A stretch of 64,000 bases of DNA from Flavobacterium dauae (lineage in GTDB: Bacteria > Bacteroidota > Bacteroidia > Flavobacteriales > Flavobacteriaceae): positions 2,480,001 through 2,544,000 of the forward strand of contig NZ_CP130821.1 in NCBI RefSeq assembly GCF_004151275.2, given 5' to 3'. Made by a program: the position numbers and the translations under genes. Shown here piece by piece: positions 18,501 to 28,400 of this stretch; position 1 is the stretch's first letter, and each line of letters opens with the position of its first letter. The notes under the pieces are model-generated. The model made no database searches. It was not told the DNA's origin and was given only the letters and a program-made list of their open reading frames with translations.

Positions 18501-20011
18501 GATGTTCCAAATGAGCTAAGAATATTATAAGTTGCTGAGGGAACTGACGTGGCATTAAGATCACTGTAAGTAATCTGAACAACAATATTAGAAACACCAT
18601 CCCACATAAATGGATTATCCAATGTAAACATATTTACATCATTAGCTACTAATAATTGATTTCCTAAATTCTTAACTTCTTTTAATCTATCAGTTGGAAT
18701 AAACTTATTGTCAATAGCCGAGAACTCTTCTAATTGAGTTTCTCCCATATGTATTGTAAAATTATTTCGTTGAAGTGTTCCTCCATTTGATCCTGCTTTA
18801 AAACCAAAAGCCTTTATTACTCCTTTACTAAACCCAGCGGCTGTCAATTCATCTGCTAAATAAATATATTGAATTTTATGAGCTTTAGCATTTGCAAAAG
18901 GACTTACATCAGGTGCTGATGTAATACCTGCTCCCGCTACAATTGTATCCAATAATGTTCCAAAAGTACCACTAAAAATTTTATAAGTTTCAGATTTAGT
19001 AACTGGATCTATAGTATAACTATTGGTATTCTGTGCCACTAAAGAATCATTTTCAGTGTACCAGAAAGAAGTTCCCCCTCCTGTAACCTGCATCTCTAAC
19101 TTTTGAACCCCACAAACATAATAATCCTTTGTCACATTAAATGTTGGAGGAGTACAAAGAGTCATAACATCAATACCTATCCAAAAACTACTGTCAGTAG
19201 CGTCACAATTAGATCTGATGTAAACCTTATAGTTTGTACTTGCCGACAATCCCCCCGTAATAGAAACTGATGTTGCTGTACCTACGGGACCAGCAGGAGG
19301 TGTCGTTGTCACAAGACCTGCGGGTCCACTTCCTGGAGCACCACTTGTTCTTACTTCAAATTCATGATTCAATAATGTAGTATTTGTAGAACTCCAATTC
19401 AAAGTAAACTCTGTATCTGTTTTATCTGTAATATAAATATCATCTGGCATTTTACATGTAGGTGCTACCCCTTGATCTACAGAGATATTATCTAAATAAA
19501 AATAGTTATCACCATTAACACTTGTATTGGAAACTATTAACCTTACATATAACCCACCTGCTTTTGGAGCAAATGTAGAGGTAATTGTTGTACAGTTAAC
19601 ACTAGGTGCATGATTTGACTGATCAATTGTTTCAAAAGTATACCACGGCCCACTCGCTGAATTAGCCCATTGCCATCTCGCATCTAGCTGATTTGCAGCC
19701 CCTGCAACAGGAGAATTCATATTAGTATTATATACCAACCATTTATAATCAAATGAAAAAGTGATTATCCCGCCTGTAGCATTAAACAATAAAGGTGATT
19801 TTAGAATTGTTGTACTAAATCCTTGATTTCCTCGTACTCGCGTTCTCGGGGAATGAGTTCCCTGACAAGGAATTTGTGATGTTACATTAAAGGTATTTTT
19901 AACTTCATCCCAAGGTGATACACTGGTAGAACCATCCCAATCAATTGAATAAGGCTGCCCCCAATTAAGAAAAGGGACTAAGAGCAACAAAACTAGTATT
20001 AATCGTCTCAT
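15524..20011 (-). CDS. giant T9SS-secreted protein with FN3 and Ig-like repeats
   Basis: A 1495-residue secreted protein: signal peptide (first ~18 residues, ending NWGQ), a MAM/jelly-roll-like N-terminal domain (WDGSTSVSPW..YYFYLDNISVDQG), a fibronectin type III domain (about 190-285), beta-rich middle modules, a D/P/N-rich insert near residues 597-617, and six Ig-like repeats of the CHU_C-associated kind (about 975-1415). The repeats read CG...WY...TGTYY...CES. The last ~80 residues are a type A sorting domain (YYPNPT..GTYMVKV..FIKVVKK), so it is exported by T9SS and processed at the surface. No catalytic motif was found; adhesin or surface scaffold is the likely role. It lies 57 bases after its larger paralogue, same strand. 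Confidence 0.9.
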   Translation of the reverse strand: MRRLILVLLLLVPFLNWGQPYSIDWDGSTSVSPWDEVKNTFNVTSQIPCQGTHSPRTRVRGNQGFSTTILKSPLLFNATGGIITFSFDYKWLVYNTNMNSPVAGAANQLDARWQWANSASGPWYTFETIDQSNHAPSVNCTTITSTFAPKAGGLYVRLIVSNTSVNGDNYFYLDNISVDQGVAPTCKMPDDIYITDKTDTEFTLNWSSTNTTLLNHEFEVRTSGAPGSGPAGLVTTTPPAGPVGTATSVSITGGLSASTNYKVYIRSNCDATDSSFWIGIDVMTLCTPPTFNVTKDYYVCGVQKLEMQVTGGGTSFWYTENDSLVAQNTNSYTIDPVTKSETYKIFSGTFGTLLDTIVAGAGITSAPDVSPFANAKAHKIQYIYLADELTAAGFSKGVIKAFGFKAGSNGGTLQRNNFTIHMGETQLEEFSAIDNKFIPTDRLKEVKNLGNQLLVANDVNMFTLDNPFMWDGVSNIVVQITYSDLNATSVPSATYNILSSFGTSNRTMYVMNDTDDMSTIMDKEEGTRSIYRTNGYFDVIEGCFNEPELINVNFKEAPNLVLSDSIINNCANQPLPKVYVLSGVTEFDTYEWALKAIDPNDPNDPANDPTHPNHPDNAVSGDENVGWTFNPTVPLTYYLTVKQSNTFPGGEECINYAEVRVELPPSPTMLQLQNDYNLCFNDIQELKVDNFVNETPNKYLFNGNTTGVTLNNTITGDAIVNDTTLFSEGTGSLKLTYGAQTNATLDFSPSVNMNNLKSIIVEFDHIAALQSDSTGVMDYGYLEYTTDNGTTWKPFLEDDYTGLADTALTQPNGTQAMFFTTTSYADWNGIQQTSVPSTTPWKTEKFIVPAADFTGTGTFKVRFRIGADGNTVYPGWYIDNVKITPISNYQVTWTPIANLYYDQNATVPYDGNINTGIVYLKGNSNSLNIPYNVVIENQFGCRTEKNFTVSIGLKENPVVNDIDSCGPINVSATNFGKNPNGVLTYYNSQTSSTPITQITTSGVYYVEQEISKCKSARVPFTVIINPVAPNAVANPTQSFCGSATVNDLVFNAVQGFQMKWYLTSTGGTALANTAPINNGTYYGEFTNGSCTSASRVAVNVTVGVTPASITLSNVSICGTSTIADINVNAASGATVNWYQNIGDTTPLANTTVLATGTYYIAQQIGNCESARTVVNVSTIQNLSMPTATTVQTFCGSGIVGDLLATATTAGANVNWYSFSTSDTPLTNTTPLTSGTYYVGQSIGDCDSPKRAVSVRILSVSAPVISALEICGDATVSSLPLNPTPGSSYKVYSTPFATTEMGQNDVITTGIYYISKVENGCETATTAVSVTVNARPNAPTGNINQSFPDYAEVKDLKTNEANVVWFESYNDAVNNANPLYPSTPLVKGKTYYGVIIGTGNCPSLPLAVTVDIFLGLNDLDLASLKYYPNPTDSELTISYKEAIKSIEVYDVTGKQVKTQQFDSNEVRINVSTLAAGTYMVKVHTNTGSQFIKVVKK

Positions 20012-20029
20012 AATATTAAATTTATTTTA

Positions 20030-20059
20030 AACCAAGAGCAATTTGTATTGCTCTTGGTT
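20030..20059 (-). terminator. perfect hairpin between the two T9SS paralogues
   Basis: A 13-bp perfect stem (20030-20042 with 20047-20059) with a TTGT loop lies 9 bases past the stop of the upstream gene. The minus strand continues with TTTAAAATAAA, so the T run is poor. It may be a partial terminator, attenuator or mRNA 3'-end stabiliser rather than a full stop. Confidence 0.6.
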
Positions 20060-20068
20060 AGTTAACTT

Positions 20069-23000
20069 TTACTTTCTAACAATTTTAATAAACTGGCTGC
20101 TGTCTTTGGTTTTTACGTTCAGCATATAAGTGCCTGAACTTAATGTACCAAAATCTAACCGCACTGTTTCACTTTCAAAATCACGTGTCATTACCAAACG
20201 TCCGTTTAAATCAAACACTTCAACTTTAGTAATAGTTTCACTGTAATTGATCGTTAATAAATCGCTTGTAGGGTTTGGATAGTAATTTAATTTGCTTAAA
20301 TCAAAATCATTTACTCCTAAAACAATCTCCACTTCAACCGGTGTTGGTAAACTTGGGCATCCGTTAGTTCCTATAACAACAGCGTAATAAGTGCTGCCAT
20401 TTATCATTGGCATGTTTTGCTGTAACGGATTGTTGCCGTTCATTGCATCTTCATAGGTTGCGTACCAAACCACATTTGGTTCGTTCATCACTAGATTGCT
20501 TATCTCTGCATAGTTCGTAAATATTTGTGGTGAAGCTCCGGTTGGACTGTTTGGTCGGCTGTTAATTGTGATCTGTACCTGAGTACGTGCCGATTCGCAT
20601 CCGTTTTCAACACGTGTTACAAAATAGTATCCGCTTTTTAAAATGTCGGTTACCGGTAAAGCTGTTGTTGAAGTACTGTTTAAATACCAGCTGTATGATA
20701 CTCCCGAAGGCATCGGTAAATCAATATCTCCCACCTTAGCTCCATCGCATAATACAATTGGTGTTACCGCCGGAGCACTTGTGCTGGTTATGCGTACTGC
20801 AACAGGTACTTTTACAGAGATACAGTTACTTACTCTTTGAGATAAATAATAAGTTCCGCTTGTTAATGGTGTGGTTAATGCCAACGGTGTTGTTGATGTG
20901 GCATTGCTGTACCATTCTGCTGTAGCATTTGGCAATATCTGTGCGGTTAATTGTGCAACAGTTCCGCTACCACATATATTTTGAATAGTAGCAGTAGGTG
21001 CCGGAACACTGCCTTGGGCTGTCACGATTATTTGTGCACGTTGCGATTCACATCCATTTATTTTTTGTGAAACATAATAGGTTCCTGTTACAACCGATGA
21101 GGTATTAGGTATCGGGGTTTGTGATGTTGATGAAGGATACCATACCAGTTCTGAACCGGCAATTTGATTCAGATTTGCATTTCCGTAGTTCAATGCACCA
21201 CAAACAGAAATTGTTTGAGGAGTTAATGAAGCCGGTCCTTGACCTACACTTACCAATACGGCTATTCTGCCCGATTCACAATTTCCTAATGTTTGTGAAG
21301 CGTAATAAGTGGTGTTGTTTACCAATGGTGTTGTTAATGACAATGGTGTTGTTGAAGTTGCTGAATCATACCAATTAATTTGTGCTCCACTAGTTCCGGT
21401 AGCAACTAAATCGGCTACAGTACCACTACTACACGAATATTGTGTTGACTGTGCATTTGGCATTGTCAATGTTGTTATTGTTACAGCAAAAGCTACACGT
21501 GTTGATTTACAATCTCCCTGAACCGCTTCTACATAATACGTTCCTGTTTTAGAAACGGTGGTTACTGGTGTAGTTGCAGTTGCCGAATCGTAAAAATTAT
21601 ACGTGGTAGAACCTGTTCCGCCTGTTACAACAATGTTGCTTACAGGTGTTGTTTGGCAAAATGTTTGGTTTTGTACAACAGGTGTTGCTACATCGGTTAC
21701 GTTTATTGTAACGGGAATTGCAGCTTCACAACCTGTAGGTGCTGTTATTGTTGCATTATATATTTGATTCATTGTTCCACTTGATATAACATAAACGGTT
21801 GCAGCATCTGTACCAGAGATATATTGTACTGTGGTTGCAGCATCTAAATATAAATTAGTTGCCGGACTCCATGTTACTTTTGCCTGGGTTAAACCAAACT
21901 TCACATTTAATCGGTCATTAGTTACTGTTCCCGTTAACGGATCTGGATCTGTTTCGCTTGTAGTATAGATACCTACATTGTTTCCTGCAACAGTATTATA
22001 ATACGTTTGTGCATTGTTTGTTCCTGTGGTTGCACCACCTTCTTGGGTAATTTCTATCAATATGTTTGATTGACCATCCCAATAGAACGGACTGTCTAAG
22101 GTCATTGTTTGAAGTCCTTGGAACGTATGCGGATGGTTTGTTCTTGAAAATACCGTTACAAAATTTCCTGTTTCAAAATTAGTAGTGCCAAAAGTAGTAT
22201 TCGGCGTTAACATCATTTTTACGGTATATTCTGTACTTGTTAAACTCGCTCCGGAATTAATTGTTTCGAAAGATAATTCGTCTATATAACCCGCTACAGT
22301 AACTCCTTGGGCAATTAATTCGGCTGCACTGTAGATATATTGTTGCTTTGAATAAACTTCACTATATACATATGCCGACATTTCACTGGTTGCACTGGTT
22401 GTTGTGGTAGGCATACCTATTGTTGCATCTGCAGGAATGGCTTCAAGGACTTTAAGTTCGGCTACTTCGTTTTTACATAAATCATACGAACTTGCCAATG
22501 TTGCATCCGCTTGTGGGATTTCGCTTGCAAAAACACGAACTGTTTTTAAATGCTCGCAAATACCGTTTGACTGGCTTGCTGATAAAACATATTCTTGTTC
22601 TTGTGTGGTGTTGAATGTCCAACCGTTTACTTCATCACCGCTTACTCCTGTACTTGGTGTCCATACAAAGGTATCGTAGCCACCTAAATTGGTTGTAATG
22701 GTTACAACTTCTGAATTACCTCCTGCACATGAAGTTACCATATCGGTTGATAATTCAAAGGCAGGTTTGGGTTCTACATCTATTTTTACCTCTACCATTT
22801 CAGAAGCACAACCCACTGTTCCTATAAATACTGTATTTGGACGTTTATCTGAAGTGCTGGCATACACCCATGGATTACTACTTGTAGATGTGTTTAACCC
22901 TAATAAAAAAGCTGTTGTAACACTACTATAGGTATATAAATATGACGTTTTAACATCTGGTGTAGAATGGCCTCTTAAAGCTCCATAAGGATAATATGAT

Positions 23001-25276
23001 GTTCCATTATTAGAAAACACCTGAACAACAATATTACTAACTCCATCCCATACATAAGGAGTGGTAAATGTAATGGTCATTATTCCTTTACTTATTGATT
23101 GAGAAGCATTTTTGTACACTTCAGTCAAATTACTATTAGCAATTAAGGTTGTTGTGCCTGTTGTTTGAGAAGTTGCTCCTAAAGCAACTCTAAAATCTAT
23201 TCTTGAAGCTGATGCTCCTGTATCAACTACATCAAATTCTAATGCAGTAATTGGACCGGCCATTAAGCCTAAATCTTTTAATTCATCTGCCGTATAAATG
23301 TACTGATGTTTGCTGGCGTTATTTCCTGTATATAAAAAGTTCCAATTACTCGCATCAGTTTCATTTCCGTTACCGATCTGAACAGAGCCACCTTCTGTGA
23401 TATCTCCTCCACGAACCCAGTAGCTTGTGTCTGTAGTAATTTTAGGTGTGGTAAAAATAGCACCTGTATGAACCAACTTGGCATTTAATGAGTCTGAACC
23501 ATACCAATAAACACTTCCTGCATCATATATAGCTGTCAATTCAACCTCTTGTGGTCCGCAAACTATTTTGTTTTGTACGTTGATTAATTCAGGATAATTA
23601 CACATGGTTTTTGCCATTCCTCCATCTTTCCAATCACTTTTATCGGTAGCAGAACATTTAACACGAACATATACCGTGTATTCTGTTTCAGGATTTAATC
23701 CTGTTGCTGTTATATTCATAACACCTGCAGCAGTAGTACCCTTAAAAGTTGCTCCCGGATCTCCTGGATTTCCTGTTTCACGGACTTCAACTTCGTATTC
23801 TAACGAACCATTATTAAACGGATCCTCCCAAGACACCACAAAACTATTCTTCGTTATACTGTCAATTTTTACAGAACCTGCATCGATAGGTTTACATGTT
23901 GGCGCATCTTCATAATACACATCATCAATAAAAATATATTTATCTTTTCCCTCTTGTTCAAAAGAAAATGCAAAATAATCATCAGTAGTATTTGATGGAA
24001 AATACACCACATACTCTTGCCACACTGCTGTAGGATCCACCTTTAATTTTGCAACCATTGTTCTGTTTGCAGAAGCGGTAGTACCATCCATAGTATAAAC
24101 ACGAAGAGAGTCGGAATAATAACTATCATCATAACGTTTTCTGGCAGAAAAACGTAATTGTTTAGTACCGGCACCTAAATTAACTGTTGTTGGAGAAATA
24201 AGCAATAAATCTCCTGTTTGTCCTCCAGATCTGTAAGCATAAAAACCATTTGTTGTTTGTCCCGCCGTTGGTGATGTATAGCCATAAATCGAACCTGATG
24301 AACCTGTTTTAAGATACGTCCAACAGGTTGGAACCGTATTATTACTGCTACTACCTGTTGCAGTACTATCAAAGTTTTCGTAAAAATTAGCTGTAATAGC
24401 AGCTGGTTGGGTAGCCGTAACCACATTAGAATTACTACCATTATTGCTGTTGGTACAAGTTACCACACAACGGTAGTCTGTATCAACCGTTTGATTGGTT
24501 ACACTATAACCTACTGATGTAGCTCCTGGTATATTAGTAAAAGTCCCTGCTCCTGTCGGAGAGCTTTGCCATTGATAAGTAATACCCCCACCATATGTAT
24601 AACCAGTAAGTGATAAATTAACCGGCTCACTTGCACACGCTCTGGTATTTACAGCAGCTGTACCTGCAGTTGGTACCCCTGAGCATGGTGTAAGAGCAAG
24701 AATATTAACATTGTAATCATGTGCTTCTCCCCATCCATAAGAAGAACACGCATCAAACCCTGCTGAACTACTACCATAAACAACACGAATACGCATTCTG
24801 TGAATACCTGGTATTGCTGTTAACGGAATGGTTATTGATCCCGTACTAAATGAAGGATTACTATCTAATACTAAATCAGTTAACAACTTTTCTGTTGTAT
24901 TATCAAAAGTACCGTCATTATTAAAATCAATCCAAATACTAGCATATTCCCAACCTGGAGAATAATTAGTATTCATATCTATATTATATGACTGCCCCGG
25001 TAAAAGATCAACAGGTGTAAATACTGTTGTTCTGTCTTCATACCCACCGGTACAACCTGTGTTTAGGTCACTAATTACAGAAGTACCCGCACCAGTAATC
25101 ACAACACTATTTAAATCATCTCCACTACCACCACAACTACTTGTGTAAGTAGGTGTACAATACGTCTGTGCATTTACCTGTAAAGCCGGTAAAAACAAAC
25201 CTAAAAATATCAATATCAAAGTCTGGGTGTTTAACCACCGTATCTTAAACCTTGATTGTTTTGTAGTTTTTTCCAT
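20069..25276 (-). CDS. giant T9SS-secreted protein with GEVED, FN3 and Ig-like repeats
   Basis: A protein of about 1735 residues. I use the ATG at 25274-25276 (MEKTTKQ); an in-frame extension adds nine residues. Order of parts: signal peptide ending QVNAQ; a GEVED-type domain with WEYASIWIDFNNDGTFDN and SSYGWGEAHDYNV; an Ig-like domain (YQWQSSPTGAG); a jelly-roll module (FYENFDST..FIDDVYYED); an FN3 domain; two large beta modules with SKHQYIYTADEL and SKQQYIYSAAEL; six Ig-like repeats; and a C-terminal type A sorting domain (YYPNPTSDLLTINY..FIKIVRK). No enzyme motif is visible. It is probably a surface adhesin or scaffold, and the paralogue of the next gene in the operon, with matching C-terminal halves. 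Confidence 0.9.
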   Translation of the reverse strand: MEKTTKQSRFKIRWLNTQTLILIFLGLFLPALQVNAQTYCTPTYTSSCGGSGDDLNSVVITGAGTSVISDLNTGCTGGYEDRTTVFTPVDLLPGQSYNIDMNTNYSPGWEYASIWIDFNNDGTFDNTTEKLLTDLVLDSNPSFSTGSITIPLTAIPGIHRMRIRVVYGSSSAGFDACSSYGWGEAHDYNVNILALTPCSGVPTAGTAAVNTRACASEPVNLSLTGYTYGGGITYQWQSSPTGAGTFTNIPGATSVGYSVTNQTVDTDYRCVVTCTNSNNGSNSNVVTATQPAAITANFYENFDSTATGSSSNNTVPTCWTYLKTGSSGSIYGYTSPTAGQTTNGFYAYRSGGQTGDLLLISPTTVNLGAGTKQLRFSARKRYDDSYYSDSLRVYTMDGTTASANRTMVAKLKVDPTAVWQEYVVYFPSNTTDDYFAFSFEQEGKDKYIFIDDVYYEDAPTCKPIDAGSVKIDSITKNSFVVSWEDPFNNGSLEYEVEVRETGNPGDPGATFKGTTAAGVMNITATGLNPETEYTVYVRVKCSATDKSDWKDGGMAKTMCNYPELINVQNKIVCGPQEVELTAIYDAGSVYWYGSDSLNAKLVHTGAIFTTPKITTDTSYWVRGGDITEGGSVQIGNGNETDASNWNFLYTGNNASKHQYIYTADELKDLGLMAGPITALEFDVVDTGASASRIDFRVALGATSQTTGTTTLIANSNLTEVYKNASQSISKGIMTITFTTPYVWDGVSNIVVQVFSNNGTSYYPYGALRGHSTPDVKTSYLYTYSSVTTAFLLGLNTSTSSNPWVYASTSDKRPNTVFIGTVGCASEMVEVKIDVEPKPAFELSTDMVTSCAGGNSEVVTITTNLGGYDTFVWTPSTGVSGDEVNGWTFNTTQEQEYVLSASQSNGICEHLKTVRVFASEIPQADATLASSYDLCKNEVAELKVLEAIPADATIGMPTTTTSATSEMSAYVYSEVYSKQQYIYSAAELIAQGVTVAGYIDELSFETINSGASLTSTEYTVKMMLTPNTTFGTTNFETGNFVTVFSRTNHPHTFQGLQTMTLDSPFYWDGQSNILIEITQEGGATTGTNNAQTYYNTVAGNNVGIYTTSETDPDPLTGTVTNDRLNVKFGLTQAKVTWSPATNLYLDAATTVQYISGTDAATVYVISSGTMNQIYNATITAPTGCEAAIPVTINVTDVATPVVQNQTFCQTTPVSNIVVTGGTGSTTYNFYDSATATTPVTTVSKTGTYYVEAVQGDCKSTRVAFAVTITTLTMPNAQSTQYSCSSGTVADLVATGTSGAQINWYDSATSTTPLSLTTPLVNNTTYYASQTLGNCESGRIAVLVSVGQGPASLTPQTISVCGALNYGNANLNQIAGSELVWYPSSTSQTPIPNTSSVVTGTYYVSQKINGCESQRAQIIVTAQGSVPAPTATIQNICGSGTVAQLTAQILPNATAEWYSNATSTTPLALTTPLTSGTYYLSQRVSNCISVKVPVAVRITSTSAPAVTPIVLCDGAKVGDIDLPMPSGVSYSWYLNSTSTTALPVTDILKSGYYFVTRVENGCESARTQVQITINSRPNSPTGASPQIFTNYAEISNLVMNEPNVVWYATYEDAMNGNNPLQQNMPMINGSTYYAVVIGTNGCPSLPTPVEVEIVLGVNDFDLSKLNYYPNPTSDLLTINYSETITKVEVFDLNGRLVMTRDFESETVRLDFGTLSSGTYMLNVKTKDSSQFIKIVRK

Positions 25277-25344
25277 AAAATTATAATAATTACAATTAGT
25301 CATTTGAACGATAAACTTAATTATTTTTTTTTAATTCTTTAATA

Positions 25345-25375
25345 TTAAATTATATTATTTTTAACTTTTAACAAA
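25345..25375 (-). promoter_or_regulatory. candidate promoter for the T9SS gene pair
   Basis: The minus strand has TTTG (25372-25375) and, 19 bases later, TAATTTAA (25345-25352), one base off TAnnTTTG. Spacing fits the Bacteroidota -33/-7 arrangement. The leader to the ATG would be about 65 bases. Confidence 0.4.
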
Positions 25376-25421
25376 TTTTCTTGTTAAACACACGTAAACA
25401 TCTCGTTTAATAAAAATGAGA

Positions 25422-25445
25422 AAGCCGCCCTTTTTTAGGCGGCTT
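25422..25445 (-). terminator. intrinsic terminator after rpoC
   Basis: A GC-rich perfect 8-bp stem (AAGCCGCC at 25422-25429, GGCGGCTT at 25438-25445) with an 8-nt loop, 21 bases past the rpoC stop. It ends the ribosomal protein - RNA polymerase operon. Confidence 0.82.
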
Positions 25446-25466
25446 ACTATATTAAATTTGTTGAGA

Positions 25467-28400
25467 TTAAAAATTTAAATCAACTTCTTGTTTGGTTTCT
25501 TTTGATCCCACAACAATATGATCGTATGCCCGCATACCTGTTCCTGCCGGTATTCTGTGACCTACAATAACGTTTTCTTTTAATCCGGATAAGTTATCAA
25601 CTTTACCAGCTACTGCTGCTTCGTTTAATACTTTTGTTGTTTCTTGGAACGATGCTGCCGAGATAAACGATTTAGTTTGTAACGATGCTCTGGTAATACC
25701 TTGCAACACTGGTGTTGCTGTTGCCGGAATTACATCGCGGGCCACTACTAAATTTTTGTCTTCTCTACGCAATAAAGAGTTCTCGTCTCTTAATTCACGA
25801 ACAGAAATAATCTGTCCTTCTTTTAAGTTTACAGAATCTCCTGCATCTTCAACTACTTTCATTCCGAATAAACGATCGTTCTCACGGATGAAATCATCTT
25901 TGTGGATCAATTGTTCTTCTAAGAATAAAGTATCGCCCGAATCCTGAATTTGAACTTTACGCATCATTTGACGGATTACGACTTCAAAGTGTTTGTCTGA
26001 AATTTTCACCCCTTGTAAACGGTAAACTTCCTGAATTTCGTTTACCAAATACTGTTGAACAGCTGATGGTCCTTGAATTCTTAAAATATCATCCGGAGTA
26101 ATTGCCCCGTCTGACAATGAAGTTCCTGCTTTTACGTAATCGTTTTCCTGAACCAAAATCTGGTTTGATAATTTCACCAAATATTTACGTTGATCATCAT
26201 CACCTGATTTCGGTGTAATGATGATTTCGCGATTACCACGTTTGATTTTTCCAAACGAAACAACACCGTCAATCTCTGCAACAACTGCTGGGTTTGATGG
26301 GTTACGTGCTTCTAACAACTCGGTAATACGAGGTAAACCTCCGGTGATATCTCCCGTTTTTGATGATTTACGAGGAATTTTAACTAAAACTTTACCAGCT
26401 TTAATTTTCTCTCCGTCGTTAACCATTAAGTGTGCCCCAACCGGTAAGTTGTATGAACGGATTAATTCGCCATCTTTATTATAAATTAATAAGGTAGGAA
26501 CTAATTTTTTGTTTCTTGATTCTGTAATTACTTTTTCTTGGAAACCTGTCTGCTCATCGATCTCAACCATAAACGTTTGGTTTTGTTCAATGTCTTCGTA
26601 AGCAACCTTACCTGTAAATTCAGAAATAATAACACCGTTATAAGGGTCCCATTTACAGATTACCGTTCCTTCTTCTACAACTTCTTTGTCTTTAACATTA
26701 ATTGTTGATCCGTAAGGAATGTAATGTGTATTTAAAACGATACCTGTGTTTAAATCGACTAATTTTAATTCTGTTGAACGAGAAATTACGATATCGATTT
26801 CTTTACCATCTGCGTCTTCGCCTTTTACAACTTTTAAATCTTCGATCTCTAAACGACCTTTAAATTTGGTTGTAATAGTAGAAACTTCAGAAATGTTACC
26901 TGCGGTACCCCCAACGTGGAACGTACGCAATGTTAACTGTGTACCAGGCTCACCAATTGATTGTGCTGCGATTACACCAACTGCCTCACCTAACTGAGCC
27001 ATACGGTTTGATGCCAGGTTACGTCCGTAACATTTCACACAAATTCCGTGGTCAGCCTCACAAGTTAATGCCGAACGTACTTCTAATCTTTCTAATGGCG
27101 ACGCATTGATTTTTGCAGCGTGTGCTTCATTAATCATTTCACCAGCAGCAGCAATTACTTCATTCGTTAATGGATTAATCACGTCATCAATAGTTACACG
27201 TCCTAAAACGCGTTCGCCTAAAGATTCTACAATTTCTTCGTTTTTCTTCAACGCTTCAAACTCAATACCTCTTAATGTACCACAATCTTCTGAATTAACA
27301 ATAACATCCTGAGCAACATCGTGTAAACGACGTGTTAAGTATCCGGCATCGGCTGTTTTTAATGCGGTATCGGCCAAACCTTTACGTGCACCGTGCGTTG
27401 AAATAAAGTATTCTAAGATCGATAAACCTTCTTTAAAGTTCGAAAGGATCGGGTTTTCGATAATATCCCCACCTGAAGCTGTCGATTTTTTAGGTTTTGC
27501 CATCAATCCACGCATACCTGTTAACTGACGGATTTGCTCTTTAGATCCACGGGCTCCAGAATCAAGCATCATGAATACCGAGTTAAATCCTTGTTGGTCT
27601 TCACGAATGTTTTTCATTGCCAACTCTGTTAACGCCGCATTTGTTGAAGTCCAAATATCAATTACCTGATTGTAACGCTCGTTGTTGGTAATAAGACCCA
27701 TGTTATAGTTCATGGTAATACCTTCTACCTGATTGTTAGCATCATCAATCATTCCTTGTTTTTGATCCGGGATTTTGATATCACCTAAAGAGAATGATAA
27801 ACCACCTCTAAATGCGTATCCGTACCCCATATCTTTCATATCGTCTAAGAATTTAGCAGTTGTAGGAACATCTGTTACCGCTAAAATTTTTCCGATAATA
27901 TCTCTTAAAGATTTTTTAGTTAACACCTCATTAATGTAACCTGCAGCTTCCGGAACTACCTCGTTAAACAAGATACGACCTGCCGATGTTTCAATAATCT
28001 GGTAAACCAATTCACCTTCTGCATTAAAATCTTTTGCACGTACTTTAACCGGTGCGTTCAAATCTAAACGTCCTTCGTTAATAGCAATATGCACTTCTTC
28101 TACCGAATAGAATGTTAAACCTTCACCTTTCACGATATGATCTGGTGTAGATCTGCGGATTTTGGTCATATAGTAAAGACCCAAAACCATATCCTGAGAA
28201 GGTACTGTGATAGGTGCACCATTCGCCGGGTTCAAGATGTTGTGCGATGCTAACATTAACAACTGAGCTTCTAAAATAGCCTCTGGTCCTAATGGTAAAT
28301 GCACCGCCATTTGATCCCCATCGAAATCGGCGTTGAATGCCGTACATACTAATGGGTGTAAACGAATTGCTTTTCCTTCGATTAATTTAGGCTGGAATGC

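Noticed and set aside
15524..25276. Regular repeats in the T9SS genes as a CRISPR-like array
   Set aside because: The repeats are ~75-residue coding Ig-like domains with diverged DNA, not short identical direct repeats with spacers.
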